23,788 bases of DNA, from positions 1 through 23,788 of the forward strand of contig CAZIQY010000042.1 of the NCBI GenBank assembly GCA_964541605.1, in the 5' to 3' direction. The number at the start of each line of letters is the position of its first letter. Positions within the stretch are counted from its first letter, which is position 1. Positions 22,478-23,788 of this stretch are shown here, piece after piece. The notes under the pieces are model-generated. The model searched no databases and was not told the origin of the DNA. It saw only the letters and a program-made list of their open reading frames with translations. The stretch comes from CAZIQY01 sp964541605. GTDB taxonomy: Bacteria; Desulfobacterota; Syntrophia; Syntrophales; UBA2185. A program made the translations under genes and the position numbers.

Positions 22478-23710
22478 CTACGCACGTTCAGCCAGACCGA
22501 CGCACCATGACAAAGAATCCCCATGTTTCGGACTGATAGCTGCATTCCAACTTCCTTGACCGTCAAATCTCAGAAGCGCCCGGTAGCTCATAAGGTCTTG
22601 TGTCCATCCAGGGATATTGGACTTCTCAAGTTTAAGTCCACGCCTCATGCCGATTACGTACTGACTCAGATCGGTAAACATAACGTCATCCTCATTTCCG
22701 AGTGCAGGCATATGACTTGTGAAAATTACGGGTCTTGTCAATATCGTGAAGATTCCATTGCTTTCAGACATAACCTTGACAACCGTCCCCCCTGTTCCTA
22801 CTGCCACGCTCAAGGTCAATAACTGTGGTATGGCGGTGTCATTTATTAGCCAGATAGCCCGTTGTCTTCCTGCAGAATACATTCTTGCAAACATTTTACA
22901 GAGATTCTCGTAAACAATCGTGTCAGCCTTCTGCCCGCTCTCCTTCGCAATAGAAATCTTTGCCGGATCGTTCCTGATTCCCAAAGGCTGACCGGCGCCG
23001 TTACCATTGATGAAATAATCATCCATGCCGTAACCGATCGACGTCCTCATGGCCCGGTCAAGCTGCGCGTCAAAACCAAGACCGTCTTCAATAAGTTCGG
23101 AACTCGCATCAACAAAGATTGCGCCCTTCCTTGCTGTAAGCTGAATTGAACGAAGTTTTCCGGTCTGCTTGCTGCCCGTTCCTTCTTCAGCTAAGAACTC
23201 CATGGCAAAACCACCGAAGAGGCTGCTTGACTGATCCGCCGTATCCCATCCCGGGACTTTCCGTGAAGCCGATTCCATAGGCCATACGGTACACCTCGGA
23301 CGGATAATTTCCGACTCAATTGAATCGTCAAGCCACTGTGCCGTTAAGGGTTCCGGTACGCTGACACCCGCTGTGCCGCTTTCAAGCATCGAAGCCCGGA
23401 AAGCCCTGATTTCGTCTTCATTGACTTCCAGCTTCCTCCCCTGGTTAAACATCCCTGCATACGTGCGATTGGTAGCAGGCCCGCCAACCACCTCGATGAT
23501 TGAACGGGTTTCCGTCTTGGTATCCGGGGTAAAGGTCTTCAGGTCTTTTTTCCCGGCCTCTGCCATGTCCAGGGCTTCAAGCCTACTATCAAAAGCCCTG
23601 ATTTCGCCTTTCAGCTCTTCCATGCGTTCACTATTTTCACCGCTCTTTGCCAGTTCTGCCATTTCCTCGATTGCCGCTTTCTTTGCCTTCAAAATATCGT
23701 TCCTGTCCAT
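22478..23710 (-). CDS. phage major capsid protein, HK97 family
   Basis: 410 aa. The N-terminal coiled-coil scaffold-like part (about 1-60, Lys/Glu-rich) is followed by a linker and the HK97 fold: GTAGVSVPEPLTAQWLDDS (about 112-130), ASSELIEDG, YFINGNGAGQPLGI, AIWLINDTAIPQLLTL and VIFTSHMPALG near the C-terminal half. The delta-domain implies a prohead protease, but no protease gene is seen next to it. AAAGGAG lies 12 nt before the ATG. The IS-like end starts only about 25 nt upstream of the ATG, so any native promoter or upstream phage gene has been cut off here. Confidence 0.94.
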   Translation of the reverse strand: MDRNDILKAKKAAIEEMAELAKSGENSERMEELKGEIRAFDSRLEALDMAEAGKKDLKTFTPDTKTETRSIIEVVGGPATNRTYAGMFNQGRKLEVNEDEIRAFRASMLESGTAGVSVPEPLTAQWLDDSIESEIIRPRCTVWPMESASRKVPGWDTADQSSSLFGGFAMEFLAEEGTGSKQTGKLRSIQLTARKGAIFVDASSELIEDGLGFDAQLDRAMRTSIGYGMDDYFINGNGAGQPLGIRNDPAKISIAKESGQKADTIVYENLCKMFARMYSAGRQRAIWLINDTAIPQLLTLSVAVGTGGTVVKVMSESNGIFTILTRPVIFTSHMPALGNEDDVMFTDLSQYVIGMRRGLKLEKSNIPGWTQDLMSYRALLRFDGQGSWNAAISPKHGDSLSWCVGLAERA

Positions 23711-23736
23711 TTTTCTGTTTTCTCCTTTTGTTTGTG

Positions 23737-23788
23737 AGTATTCCGCTCCAAATCGGCCACTGATTCCGTTTTAATTCGGCCACCCATT
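23737..23788. mobile_element. probable end of an IS21-family element (partial, runs off the window)
   Basis: Two direct repeats with a 23-bp period: ATTCCGCTCCAAATCGGCCA (23740-23759) and ATTCCGTTTTAATTCGGCCA (23763-23782), 15 of 20 identical. On the minus strand they read TGGCCGA..CGGAAT. Serial TGGCC..CGGAAT repeats are, from memory, typical of the ends of IS21 (IstA/IstB) elements. No transposase is inside the window and the exact boundary is unclear. Confidence 0.45.

Larger units (their letters stand above)
20329..23735. mobile_element. prophage fragment next to tRNA-Arg
   Basis: Three minus-strand genes with phage character (HTH protein, HK97 portal, HK97 capsid) fill the DNA between the tRNA and the IS-like end. 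No integrase, terminase, protease or tail gene is inside the window. The tRNA 3' end as attL is inferred from position only, because the other junction is not visible. Housekeeping genes stop at the tRNA, which marks the boundary. Confidence 0.75.

Noticed and set aside
23373..23774. 133-codon plus-strand ORF opposite the capsid gene
   Set aside because: Ser/Phe-rich antisense of a clear capsid gene; runs into the IS-like repeats.
1..23788. CRISPR array, rRNA, replication origin or known riboswitch
   Set aside because: No regularly spaced repeats of CRISPR size, no rRNA segments, no DnaA-box cluster and no riboswitch core recognised on either strand.

Overview
The window looks like chromosomal DNA of a Gram-negative, deltaproteobacterial-type bacterium (Desulfobacterota; Syntrophales-like is my best guess). 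The reasons are a CHASE2 receptor Ser/Thr kinase with PP2C and FHA partners, a sigma54 activator with a -24/-12 promoter, a DUF4301 protein, an EF-G paralogue, a non-sporulation GerMN protein and an AMIN-amidase with three LysM repeats. No rRNA or taxon-specific marker is present, so this is inference.

Layout. (1) 201-4380: kinase, phosphatase and FHA genes in a tight plus-strand operon, then a 34-aa basic ORF and a strong terminator. (2) 4407-5963: DUF4301 gene, convergent with (3) 8637-6008 on the minus strand: an exported LysM protein translationally coupled to a PP-loop thiolase-like enzyme that carries an NFACT-R-like RNA-binding tail, read from a good sigma70 promoter flanked by two related palindromes. 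(4) 8847-12641: divergent promoter, long leader, 72-aa helical protein, HD nucleotidase-like protein, GerMN protein and an EF-G paralogue. (5) 12694-15668: a GAF-GAF-AAA+-Fis enhancer-binding protein, then an array of GTGCG-N5-CGCAC palindromes, a near-consensus sigma54 promoter, a 76-aa charged ORF and two near-identical hairpins with CCCTCCTTT loops, ending in a U-tract. (6) 19152-15702 on the minus strand: amidase, a small exported protein and ychF. (7) 19284-20328: metF and tRNA-Arg(CCG). (8) 20329-23735: a prophage fragment (Cys-rich HTH protein, HK97 portal, HK97 capsid, all minus strand) starting right after the tRNA and cut by what looks like the end of an IS21-type element at the right edge.

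The most interesting part is region 5. The activator gene, its probable enhancer sites, a sigma54 promoter 170-270 bp further on, and an RNA with duplicated anti-Shine-Dalgarno-like loops lie in series with nothing else between them. I read this as a candidate self-contained sigma54-controlled small-RNA (and possibly small-protein) regulon. Its parts are visible in the sequence; its function is inference.
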